64,000 bases of DNA. It comes from Cardinalis cardinalis (Eukaryota > Chordata > Aves > Passeriformes > Cardinalidae). This document shows positions 48,294 to 59,342 of the stretch, one piece after another. The translations under genes were made by a program, and so were the position numbers. The stretch is from NCBI GenBank assembly GCA_014549065.1, contig JACDOX010000109.1, forward strand, positions 1,234,943 through 1,298,942, in the 5' to 3' direction. Position 1 is the stretch's first letter. Each line of letters begins with the position of its first letter. Below the pieces are notes generated by a model. It did not search any database. It saw only the letters and a list, made by a program, of their open reading frames with translations, and was not told where the DNA came from.

Positions 48294-51200
48294 TTGGCAT
48301 TTCTTATCTAGCTGTACAGAAAATATTGTAAATGCTGCCACTCAGATTGTCACCATGATGTGGCCACAGTGTTGGCTGCAGGATCCTTGTATTCACAGCA
48401 AAGGGATTGTTAACAGCACTTCACAGGGAGAAGTCCTGTGCTTTTCTTTCCTCTCTTTCATTCTTGCTCTTCACTATTTCCTCTCCACTGATGCTATAGC
48501 TCCTAGAAATGNAAAAGCATAGAGAAAAAAGTCACATTTCAGAAAGATTTGTTGCTTTTCTTGCTGGAGTAGCACACCTAATTTGAGTGTTAAAGAATCT
48601 ACTCAGACTAAGTGTCCAGGTGCACNTCATTGCTCACTACACGTAATTTACTAATGAGTGGATCCAGACAAACAAACTGAGGATCCAGCATGCCCTCTGG
48701 CTGCCTATAAAAATGAGGAAAGAGAATGAAGTGGTGTGAATCAGGGCCTTTCTGTAGCAGTGAGGCATGAAAAAGCTGGAACACAATAGCTTTTGCTGTG
48801 AGGTACCAAACACAATCTCAACACTTCTGTACCCAAGCACAGGGGCAAGTCCATTTCACAAACCTTGAAAAACTTACATGGTTGGCTATTTAATATTTTT
48901 CATGTCCCAGGTTTCACGTTTCTGGATGTCTCCGCTGTGAAATTTGTCTGTGTTTGGGTTTTGAGCATGCAAAGGTGAGCGCGATTCTCAGAAAGGCGCA
49001 GCTCCTGACCTTTCTTTAATTACAGGCAAATGCAGGGGTTGATGGATATTGCCNTACTGTTGGTCTCCTCTGTTGAGTGAACATTAGTGAATGGCCTTCT
49101 GAGAAACAGTGGGGTCTTTGTAGCACAGCCTGCAGCTCACCAGGAACACACCTGACTACACCAAGCTCTTTTTAAGCAGAGCCCTGCACAGTGTCAAAGG
49201 AAAATGTTTTATTGTAAGTGTAGGGAAGAGTAGATGCATAGAAGAAAGGTCAAGGAAGAAGAGAACCAATTGACTGGCTAAAACAGAGCATCTTTGGGGA
49301 TTCTTAGCAGAAAACCTCTTTGTCTTCCAACCAGTGTGATGGTGCAACCTTCAGTCAGAAGGGACTGCTGTGACCTGAAAGATGTGGTGCCTTTCGTATC
49401 AAGTCCTTCCAGCCAGTTCAAAGGCAGTAGTTCTCCAGCCANGTTCTGTCATTGCAGCTGTGTCCTGGGCTGCGATTCAGGGCTCAGCCCTGCAAACACT
49501 TGGTTTCCCTTTTGTGTTTGTTCTTGTATGACTCCCTCTTCCGAGACACAGTCCTCAGAGCTGCAGGGCTGTCAGATTTTCCCTGCTGGCACAGGCAGTG
49601 TGGGAGCCAGAGAGCTCACTCAGGCCACACAGGGGAGCTGGCTGCCTGCATGGGGGTGCAGCCATACCGTGTGCCACTGGCTGGGGACACTGTCCCCCCT
49701 TAGAGCTGCAGCAGGGTCCTGCTATGCTGGGCTATTGCAGCAGGACAGACATGTGTGCATGCCCCATATGGAGATGNCTCTAAGGGGGACACTGGCATTA
49801 GCATTTCATTGGAGATAACAGTGAGCTTCTGAAATGTCTCCCAGTGACTCCCTGAACTGCACATTNATGTCACAGAGCACTCATGGAGGATGTCAGCAGG
49901 ATTCCTCTGGGGTGGCTTCAGGGCTGCACCCAGCCTGGACCAGCTCATGCTGGTTGCTGCTGCCATTAGGCTTCAGCTCTGTGAAGGACAGCAGGGAATG
50001 GAAGTGCCCTGTGTGGATGTCAGGCTCTTGGCACTGACTCTGTATCCGTGTTCCTCTTGCTGTTACAGATGTGGTCAGAGATGCTGCAAGTCCCACCCAA
50101 GCACACTGACCTTCCTTCCCCTCCCCAGGGCCTTGCTGTTCATTTCTGACATGTATGTAAGACTTTTGGAAACCAGGTTTCCTTTGGTGAGACTCTCCAC
50201 GTGCTTGCAGTGATTTCTTTATGCACACACCTTGGTGAATAGGGACTGGCAGGTGGGATAAGGCAGCTGCAAAGCTATGGGGTGTGTAAGGGGCAAAGGG
50301 TGAATTTCCTTCTCTCCCCTTGTGTAGTATCTGATCACATCTCATGATAGTCCCCTTCCCATTACTTGCACCCACATAATTACCAGCCCCTGCTCTTTCG
50401 TGCTGCCTCTGGAGGCTTGCACTGTTGAAGCATGCAGTGCTTCCCTATGGACCCTCTGGGGCAAAGATAGGAAGAAACACTGAAATTAAATGTAGGTGGG
50501 GTAGCAGTGATAATTATGTTGGATCATAACTTCCACTGATCTAATTAATGCCACCTAAGTTGTGGCTTGTGCAACTGCTTTGATTTATTGGTGCTATCCA
50601 CAGTTGGCAGAGAGATGTTTTTGCAGAGGGCCCATGGGTCTGATACACAGAGTGATAGAAGCTGGATTTCATGAACATTGTATGGTACAGTTACAGTCAG
50701 AAAGGTGCCTGTTCAGGATGCTCTTTAGAGGCACTGGAAACTGGGGATGCAGATAGGATTAATCAAACAGGCTGTCTGGCCCAATTAACCTCCTTCCAGC
50801 CCAGATCCCTCACCCTGCTCTCAAAACGGCCTTTTCCTACTGAATGTGGCAGAACAAGCTCTAGGTGTTTTCCAGCATTAAGTGACAGTAAAAGGTGACT
50901 CTCACCTAAGTTCCAGTTTATGTATTTGTTTTATTGCTCAGGATATGTCTGGATTTTACAGCTGAGTATGTCAGGAATTTAGTTACAAGTTGAAACCGCT
51001 TTATAATGCGTGGCTATAAAGATCAAAGGTTGCTAAACCAACCTTGGAGAGCCAGGTCCTGCTCTTCCAAGGCTCATCAATCATGACTTAGGTCTGGCCC
51101 ATCTCACATGATCTTACATCGTGTACTGTCATTTGGACAAGTGTTTGTCCATAGCATTAGACCAGAGACTCCAACAGCTCTTAGGCTAAGTATTGCCGTC

Positions 51201-53840
51201 AGTCCCTGACAGCATTTTCCTGCTTTTTATTTACCTGCTATCTCTTTTTCCTCCTCTGATTTTTTTCTTTATCTCAAAGTTGATAATTTTAGGTATGTGT
51301 TTCTGCTAGTGGCACACTGGGAATTCTCAGTTGTTCCAGCTGGAAAAAAAATCAAGATCAATATAAAATCAAGATAAAGATCTTCCCTGGTTCCCTCTGG
51401 CTATTTGCTGAAGACCATTACATTTGCACTTACTGAAGTTCAGTGATGCTCTGCCAGCCCATGAAGCCAAAATAAGGCAGGAGAAACCAAAATAAAGGTT
51501 TTATCAGTGAGTCTGACCATAGTCTCCTATCAGACAGGTCACTAAGGAAGAGTGAACCAGGCTTTCTGCACCACTGCTGTCAGTCTGTGCTGGGGCACTG
51601 GACAAGTCACATTCNTTTTGGTTTCCCATCTTTGCTTTTCTTTCAGTTGTGAACCCCTTGAGTAAAGGTCAGTNCTTTACATATTGGGGCACCCACAGTC
51701 TTAGGAGACTCCTCTTTCACTGTAGTAGAAAAAATTATCTTTGTGCAATTTATCATGCCAACTTTGCCAGGGAAAACTGGAACGCTTATAGTAAGTTTTT
51801 CTATGAAAGATTCCTTGGTGGGAGATGTAGGAAAAACTAGTAGGCACTGGGATCACTAGAAATTCTGGGTTTTGGATCTTCGTAAGTTAATTTATCCCCA
51901 GAAGATGAATTCTGTCAAAAACATTAAAAAAATTACTTTTGTCTCAAATAAAATGTATTGGGCTATCTAAACCAGAATATTTATTTTATTATTTTTTAAA
52001 ACTGTTTAGCAGCTTCTTAGATGAAAAGATTCAGAATTTCTCCCGTGATATCTCAATTAAATATTTCAATTAAAATNAGCATCACTGTATTAGATCTAAC
52101 AGTAAAACATAACAGCTGTTAATTTTGGGTTTTAGTTTTGCCTGCTTTCGTGATAGAGTGAGTGGGATAAAATGTACTTTAGTATTTTTGAGACCTAAAA
52201 GTTTTCCTTGCTTCTGTTCCTGAATGAACTTTGTGGAGCCCCAAGGAGTCAGTTGAGTATATAGTCAGTTGTCATTTAAGTTACAGGGTTAGAAATGAGA
52301 ATCAATCTGAGTGTCTGTTCAAATAACTCATTTGTTTCCTTTCTGAAGTGGCTCTTTCTGCAGACCCAGCCCAGTTTTCTCACCCCGTCCTGCCCATTGC
52401 TCCCAAGGATTGCTGGGAAGAATAATGAGGAATATAATTTGCTTGTTATTGTGGCTGTCATTGTCATGGCTGGAGGGTTAGAGTCCCATTTGACAGTGAA
52501 AAGCCAGATTTTAAAGTAATTGCTGAGTCTAGGTATTTTTTTTTACTGTCCTGTCTTTGGATATGTGAGAAAATCTTAAAGGATTGAGCCTTAATTTTTG
52601 AAGGTGCCTGAGAAATGAATCTCAGGCAGAACTGCTTCCTGCTCTACTTTGTGCCTTTGAGGGTGCAAGAAAGTTGCATCAAAAGGAAAGCAGAAAAAAA
52701 ACCCCAAACCAAAACAGGGAAGCACAGTTTTATTATCATTCTGAAGAAGCATTTTTATGCAAATGCATGTAACAGTTAAAATAAAGCTCATGTTATGTTG
52801 CCTTTGACTTTTGTAACTGCTGGGGTGTGACAGGATTCAAACTTTTCATGGCATGCCAAAAATATTTCTTAACATAAAGGTACTTTGCCTAGCTAATGTA
52901 ATTATGTCCATTACTCACAGGGATTCCGTCTTGTCCTGGACTTTGTCTTATTCCCATATTTACTGCTAGGAGGAGATGGGGTTGATACCAGAGTTCTGGT
53001 GTTTCTTGCTGCTGCTGCTCACCCCTGGAGAGCCTGCCAGAGGTTTCATGGGGAAGGAGGACAAGAATCTGGCTTGCTCGAGGGTTGGGAATGACAGGAG
53101 TTCCTGGTAGAGCTGGAGGTAGAGGGAGGATTTGGGCTGGTGGCTGCTGCAGACCTGGGGCAGAGGCTGGGTGAATCATGCTGGATGGATCCCCTGTGAG
53201 CCCATGAGCTGTGTTTCCAGCTGGAAGGATCCCTGGGGATGAAGTGAGTCAACACTGGCTTAGACTGGGGGTCTGGCTTTTGTAGGTTTGTGCAGGTCCT
53301 CANGAATTAAGTCATGGCAGGGTCTGGAACTGGTGAGGGAATAAGCCTACGTTTGGCAGCAGTGGGATCCTCTGCTTGGGTTTTCACCTTGGGCTGTTTG
53401 GGATTGCAGATTGAATTTGGCTGCTTTCGTTGAGGATTAGTTTGTGTAGCATTGGGTGGGAATTTCAAAGATATGCAGCAAAAAGTCCTTTAACCTGCAA
53501 GAGGGCAAACTTGTTTCTCCCCATTGGTGCCCTCATCCCATCACTTCTGAGGGAGCCATTTTTCCATCCTCTGGAGGCAGAGCCTGGAGGTTTGGGTCAC
53601 ACCCCCCGTGAGCACAGCTCCACGTGGATGCACCGCTCCCTGAGCTGGGCAGGGGTATGGGCAGCTGCAGAGACCCAGAGCCTCGAGTTGATTTGATCTG
53701 TACCTGCCTCCCTAACTACGCCTGGCTTCCTCTGACCCAAATTACCTAACTCAGCTGGAATTTCCTTCCTCATATTCCTGCCCTTACATCTCTGCACTCA
53801 CCTGCTGTATTTTACTGGCTGCAGTGGGGAGGTGGGGAAA
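48294..53840. other. Non-coding unique sequence
   Basis: I see no gene. The longest N-run-free frame of the window is here (49294-49818 plus, 174 codons). It is cysteine/serine-rich, contains ambiguous residues, lies opposite a 160-codon minus frame nearby and has no domain, signal peptide or family resemblance I can support. Near 51.59-51.64 kb, GGACAAGTCAC followed by GTTTCCCATCT resembles a short MIR core, but too little remains to call it. At 51348-51375 an 11-base word, AAAATCAAGAT, is repeated with a 17-base period. Confidence 0.55.
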
Positions 53841-53954
53841 CCGTGCGCCAACGCCGAGCCCACCTCTGCCCTTCTCCCCGCCTGCCTTGGAGACGCACTG
53901 TGTAAATGGAATTTTTAACTTCAAACGTTTCAATTACAGCAGGAAATGTCAGGC
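53841..53954. other. CpG-dense patch
   Basis: Eight CpGs occur in about 114 bp, six of them in the first 55 bp (CCGTGCGCCAACGCCG and nearby). GC-rich pyrimidine sequence then passes into an AT-rich stretch with CAATTACAG. No promoter, exon or repeat can be assigned with confidence. Confidence 0.3.
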
Positions 53955-56900
53955 CGACAGAGTGTGACTGTTCCAGGTTTCCCATAAGGAATACTCCCAC
54001 CCCTGCTATTTACCCAGATGGAAAAAACAACCTCCGATGGTATTTTTTTAAGTTCTCAGGTAAACGGAGCTGAATGGTATCATCACATACACGGCAGGCT
54101 TTCTGCAGGAGATGAAAAAGTGTAAATCATAGCACAGGGTGCAGAGCCTTCACAGTGCCTTTTTCATGGAAGAAAATCCCGGGATACAGGCTAAATGGGA
54201 TGGGGGCTGTTCGAGACACAGCGTAGCCCCCAGCAAGTCAGCAGCCTCAGGAAAAGGGGAGCAACNTGGAAACATTGCTCTTGGATCAGGAGATCCTACA
54301 GAAGGTAGCAAACATTATGCTGGAGAAGCTGGGTTATGGGAGAGGAGACACAGGAGGTCAGTGCAATGACCAGCAGAGCTGTGCACCTTCCAGAAGAGCC
54401 TGGCTCTGCCTCCTTGGTGCTGTCTCAGGAACAAGGTCNCCTATTCATCTTTTCTTCTAGAGGCTGAATCAACCTAATTCTCTCAGCCCCTCCTTTGTCN
54501 CCGTGAGCTCCAAGTCCTGATCACCTTGGTTGCTTTCTCCTTAACCCATCAAGAAAACATATCTGCAACATGTTTTTCAGGTCACTAGGCTCAGCTTTTG
54601 TTGGAAGAAATGTAAGGCTTTTACTGTGGCCTCAGAGATCCCCACTGGTGTTGGCATTGCTCCATTGCACAGAAATGCACTGCTGAGGTGGGTGATCCAG
54701 CTCCTCACTCCCTGCACTCCATCATTTGCCTCCAGCGGGAACAGGTCATGTTTTAATGACAGCGTGGGATCATCTTGGACATACTGGTTCCTGGAATCGC
54801 AGCTGGGGCTTCCAAAAAAGCCTGGAGAGCTTCAGTGGTCAAATTAAATCAGTGAATGTAGGAAGGAATTTGGCACTTAACTCACCTGGCTCTTCTGGAT
54901 AATTCAGTATATCCCAAAAGCAGGCTCAGTCAGAGTGTTGTCCAGCAGAAAAGTTGTCACTGTGGAGTGTTCAGAAGTGTTTAGGATTTGCAAATGGCTC
55001 AGCAAACTGCTTCCCAATGGGAAGTGTCTGTCTTCATGTGTGCTGAGTGCTCAGATTGCTACTCATCCACAGGAGGGAGACTTTGTGGAAGGTGGATTGG
55101 TAATGTCCTGTGAAACCTCCTTGTGTTTCTCTGCAGGACAGCACAAATCAGCACAGTACAATGTGCTCTGCAGACATGGGGCTGCAGTGCTCCTGGTTAG
55201 GGCAAGTGGGAANACAAGAATTTAATTCTGTAGAAAATGGTGAGGTTTCAAGTGTGCTTTTATTTGATAGGAATATGAAATGTTTCTTGAAATGGAAATA
55301 ACATGGATGGAGAACATTTTAAAAAACAGCCTTTTGTTTGTTGGTTAAAGAATTCACCCAGGCAGAGGGACCTGAGCACTGAACTTGCTGCCCTTGATCA
55401 AAGAGAGCAGGAATTTTTCCTGACGTCTTGTGAGTGAGCCTGGGTGGTAGTGAAGAGAGCTCTGTCCTCAGCAGGACTCAGGGATTTCTGGGATGGGTTG
55501 CAGCACTACTTGGGGAGACGAAAAGGGAGCAGAGCTACGTGGCAGGAAGCAGATCCAGCCATGGCTTCATCCCTGGGCGCCATCCTTGGCAACTCAGCTC
55601 AGCTCTGGCCCATGTGACACTGGGACAACCCTCTAATGAATAAAGGAGCAGGAAGAAGGATGTGAGATAGAGTGGGAGAAGGCATTCTCTGAAATCTTTA
55701 TCTCCAAATATAAGTTTAATAGATGTCAAGGGTGCTTGTTTGTGTTTTCTTTTTTGAAGAAGCTTATTAGCTATGGGAAAAAAATATAGAGCTGTTCCCC
55801 ATGATGTAAATCTGTAGAGATTTAAATTAATGGGAGAAATTTGCAGCTTGTGTAAACAGGCATGGCTCTGTGGAGTCACAAGAAATAATACTAGCTGAGG
55901 ATACAGCCCATCATTTTTAATAGTTTTGTTCTTCCACATGAGAGAAGGCAAGGAAATGGGGGATGTAACGGAAAAAATGAAGGAAAAAAAACACAACAGA
56001 GAATTTACAAAGTCTTGGCCATCAGTTTTCTCAGCCTCTGCATGGAAAACATCTGCATGGTACAGAGCACTTTGATGTCTGCCTTACAAATCTGGGCTCT
56101 CCTACCCTGGGAATGGCACATTCACAGGGCTCTGCCTCCCTGATGGCAGCTGCCCTCGCTGGGAACAGGTGAGCTGAATATTGCCAGGAGCAGCTGAACG
56201 TACAGCACCTGCTGATCCCAGCTCATTCTGCTGGTCTGTAAATAGGAAATATGGAACAGGTCACAATTATTGTTCCTTTGGAGATGCTAAAGTTTAGAAG
56301 CTGCCTCTAATGACTGATGTATAGTAGTAAAGTGTGATCTTTCCATGGAAAGTTGGTGGCTCCTACAAAGTAAGCCTTGTGTGGGTAAAATAACATCTTT
56401 CTCTCAGGAGCTAATGAAGGATGTTTGGTCATGCATTAGAACTGAGCAGCTTTCTAATTTCAGAGGTCTGCTGGGTGAATTTGGGCAGGACTGCAGGAGA
56501 CCAGCAGAGCTATTTGCAAAGATCCCTGTTGGGCTTTATGTCTCTCCCTGTAGGAGCCTGGCTGACCGGTTCTGTGCCAAGCCTTTGTGCTGGAGCAGCA
56601 CCTCCTGTGCATGGGGTGGTCGTCGTGCTCTCGTTGCTTTTGGAGGTGCAGGAANAGCAGCAGGTTCCCTGTCCTAGGCTCAGTCATAAAATGCAGCTCA
56701 GAACAAGGCAAAACAGGAGGGCAGGAACTAAAGGATGCACACATGGCCAATTGTGTGTGCAAAACAACTGCATTTTTCCTTTGTTGCAGCCACTCAGCAT
56801 CTGAGCACTCACCTGGGATAGAATTCCTGGGGATGTAGGTGGACAGGGACAGCTGATGAGAACCTAAATGGCCTTTGCAGCTGCCTGGGAGTGATACTGA

Positions 56901-57491
56901 TCTCATCCTAAGGGAGGCATCTGCTGTAGGCCAGGTGATTTTCTTCCCAGAAGTGCCTACTCACTCCATTAACTCTGGTGGGAGGTGAATGTGGCTGAGC
57001 AGGTGTAGATACCAGATTGTTGGGATTTGGGTTAGAAAAATACCCCATCCTTTGCTGCAAGGCAGGTGGTGGTGAGGCTGCTCCTGGGGAACAACAGCAG
57101 GTCAGTGAGAGAAGGGTCAGTCAGACAAACCTGCCTGAAGGCCTCTGACCTCCTTCCAGCCCAGCAAGNAACAGAGTGGTGCCTTTGGAAACCGGCCCTG
57201 GAATGATCAGTTATCTTTCACCAGCTGCCAAGGCAAGGTGTGACTTTGTTTCTAGGTTGTCTTTGGAGACAGTTGTGTTGCAAAAAGAAAAGACAGCATT
57301 TTGTGTGGCAGGAAGTGGCCAGCACTGGACAATTTGTGAAAAGTCCTGTTTNCTGAGCCTGGCCAAGCCCAGTCTCTCCAGTGGAGGCAAACTCAGNGAT
57401 GACATCAGTGATGATGTGCATTAGATGTCAGTAAAACAGCTGAGCACTTTGGACGGGCTTGCCCTTGAAAAAGAATGTTCCCTTTCTATCT
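53955..57491. other. Non-coding unique sequence
   Basis: No gene is supportable. Frames of up to 153 codons (55535-55996 minus; 56460-56906 minus, 148 codons) lack recognisable domains. A segment at about 55795-55856 with GATGTAAATCTG and TTAATGGGAG vaguely resembles the TGTAAAT palindromic repeats, but too faintly to annotate separately. Confidence 0.55.
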
Positions 57492-57532
57492 GATGCACAG
57501 ATCCTTGCCCTGGATGTGTGGGTCTGTGCATC
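57492..57532. repeat. 13-bp inverted repeat (hairpin)
   Basis: GATGCACAGATCC (57492-57504) pairs with GGGTCTGTGCATC (57520-57532), with one G-T wobble and no other mismatch. The loop is 15 bases. The stem is shorter than the roughly 22 pairs usual for a microRNA precursor and does not extend outwards. Confidence 0.75.
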
Positions 57533-58650
57533 TCACTTCTTCCACATGCTGACATCACTGAAACTCCGCACTGGAACAGGAGCAATACATGGCTAATGGG
57601 ATGCATCACAGAGATAAGGGCTCTGGACTAATTGTGGAGGAAAATTCCCCATCCTGCTCCTAGGCCACTGTTTAATTTTGTGTTACATAGCAGGAGAGGA
57701 TGGGTCTGTGATTTATCCTCCTCTGAGATCACTGAGTTCTCTCTATGGCNATACTTACCATACCAATATGAGTCATTTAGGGAGTTCAATTAGTAACTTA
57801 TGAAACAAATTAGTGTGATAGTAAAGGCCTGATACAGTGATGTGCTTCTGAAGTGATCTGATGAAGGACTTGCAATGCAAACTATTGTATCTGATAATAA
57901 TAAAGCAAACTGATTCATTCAAAAGAAAATATTCATATTCTGAGGTTACCATCCTCTGCCAGGAATGTGGCACTGGAGCAGGACTAGCACTGCNCAGTGC
58001 CAGTGAGCAAAGGAGAAGGGTTTTTTTTTTATGGGAATGGCTATAGCTTGTAGGTTGCTATTAGGGATCNAGGAGTCGAGGTCACATTTTTTGTGTACCT
58101 GTGAAATCCTGAACAAGTNTTAAGGCTGCGTCTGGACTGCAGCTGGGCCAGAGGATCCCAGAGCTCATCACTGCAGCTGAGTTGGCTTTAAATTCCAGAT
58201 TTTGGGTGCCAGGTGCCCTTGTACCATCACACAAAGGAATGCCCATGTTGTTCAGTGGACATATCCTCTGCTCTTGGTGAACCTGCCACTAAGAGCCCTC
58301 CTGAGCCTGAGTTTAGAGAGGGACAATGAATATACAGGAGGGGAGGGGAGAAGAGAGGTGCAGTTGATTGCCCAGTACATGTGGCCAAAGCTTTCCTTCC
58401 TCCAGGTTGCCTGACTTAGTTATGGGTGCAATCTGGTGTGTGTTCCAGTTGGAGACAGACCTCCAAAAAGGTCCTGTGCTCAGCCCTTCCTCAGTGCAAT
58501 GTTGAGACTTAGGGCCCAAGCAGCAGCCAGGCTAGCAGCCAGGAATATGGACAAAAGGCAGGTAAGTCACAGGGCTGGGCACACCAACTGCATCTCACTC
58601 GCTGCACGGTGATGTGGAAATAGCCTTGGATTATATTTTAAAACTATTTA
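57533..58650. other. Non-coding unique sequence
   Basis: I see no gene and no nameable repeat. Frames are at most about 70 codons. Confidence 0.6.
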
Positions 58651-58712
58651 GCCCTGACCCACATTGCAATGAAGTCAATGTGATGTTGACAGTGACTAAA
58701 ATGGCTCTGGAA
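58651..58712. repeat. Worn palindromic MITE-like repeat (AATGAAGTCAATG type)
   Basis: GCCCTGACCCACATTG is followed by CAATGAAGTCAATGTG, then TTGACAGTGACTAAAATGG and CTCTGG. CACATTG and CAATGTG are still an exact inverted pair. The outer CCCTGACC and GGCTCTGG correspond to the ends of the repeat type seen at 44378-44449. It is very worn. Confidence 0.45.
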
Positions 58713-59265
58713 CAGGCCTGCAATGTTACCAGTGCCTTCAAATACTTCCTTCACCTGTAGGATGAAAGTCCTTCTCCAGAGTCAATGGGCCTCCTTACTT
58801 CTTCCTCCCCTCTCAGTTTCCATGGGCCCCTAGCATGGGAAACAGCCTTATTCATCTTTGTATTTCCATGTCTCTGAATCAGGCAGGTTCTGGGTATATT
58901 CCACATAGAAGCCTGTTATCTTTTCAAATGGCAAAAAAGAGGGGATTTTTCCATAGTCACATAGTTTTTCCACAGAAATGTATTCATGAGAGTTAAACTT
59001 GCCCAAACTATGTTAATGTATGTGGTTGGCTTCTGTGCCAATTTTCATTGTGAATAAGACGCAAAATAAAAGAGCTCTTGTGTCTCCCTTTCCTCCTCCT
59101 TGAATCCCTCCCATAATTTTTGAGTTCATAAGCCCATTTTGTATGTGAATCAGATCAGGAGAGGAAAGGCAGGGGGATTACTTTTCCTTTTAAACTGTGC
59201 CTTTGCTTCAAGCTACTGATAGACACATGGAAGTTATGACTGAAACAAGGGGTTGATACAATGGG

Positions 59266-59342
59266 GCTGGATCTCAGAGTCAGTGTAAATTGGGATGACT
59301 CCATTTATCCTGAGCAAAACTTCCTGATTTACACCAGAGGAC
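59266..59342. repeat. Palindromic MITE-like repeat (TGTAAATT type)
   Basis: GTGTAAATTGGGA (59283-59295) is matched by TCCTGATTTACAC (59322-59334) at 11 of 13 positions as an inverted pair, around a centre containing GACTCCATTTATCC. The left flank GGCTGGATCTCAGAG matches the outer end seen at 47349. It is the clearest copy of this family in the window and probably a very old DNA transposon relic. Confidence 0.65.

Noticed and set aside
49294..49818. 174-codon plus-strand open frame
   Set aside because: No recognisable domain, ambiguous residues, competing frames in the same region and no promoter or splice support; chance length for this window.
51585..51635. Possible MIR core (GGACAAGTCAC then GTTTCCCATCT)
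   Set aside because: Only two short words match, with a missing segment between them; too little to support a call.
55795..55856. Fifth palindromic relic (GATGTAAATCTG, TTAATGGGAG)
   Set aside because: Arms are no longer complementary over any useful length; similarity to the family is only suggestive.
50785..57160. The word ACCTCCTTCCAGCCCAG shared at about 50.79 and 57.15 kb
   Set aside because: The match is 17 bases with dissimilar flanks; it may be a worn repeat tail, but chance or low complexity cannot be excluded.
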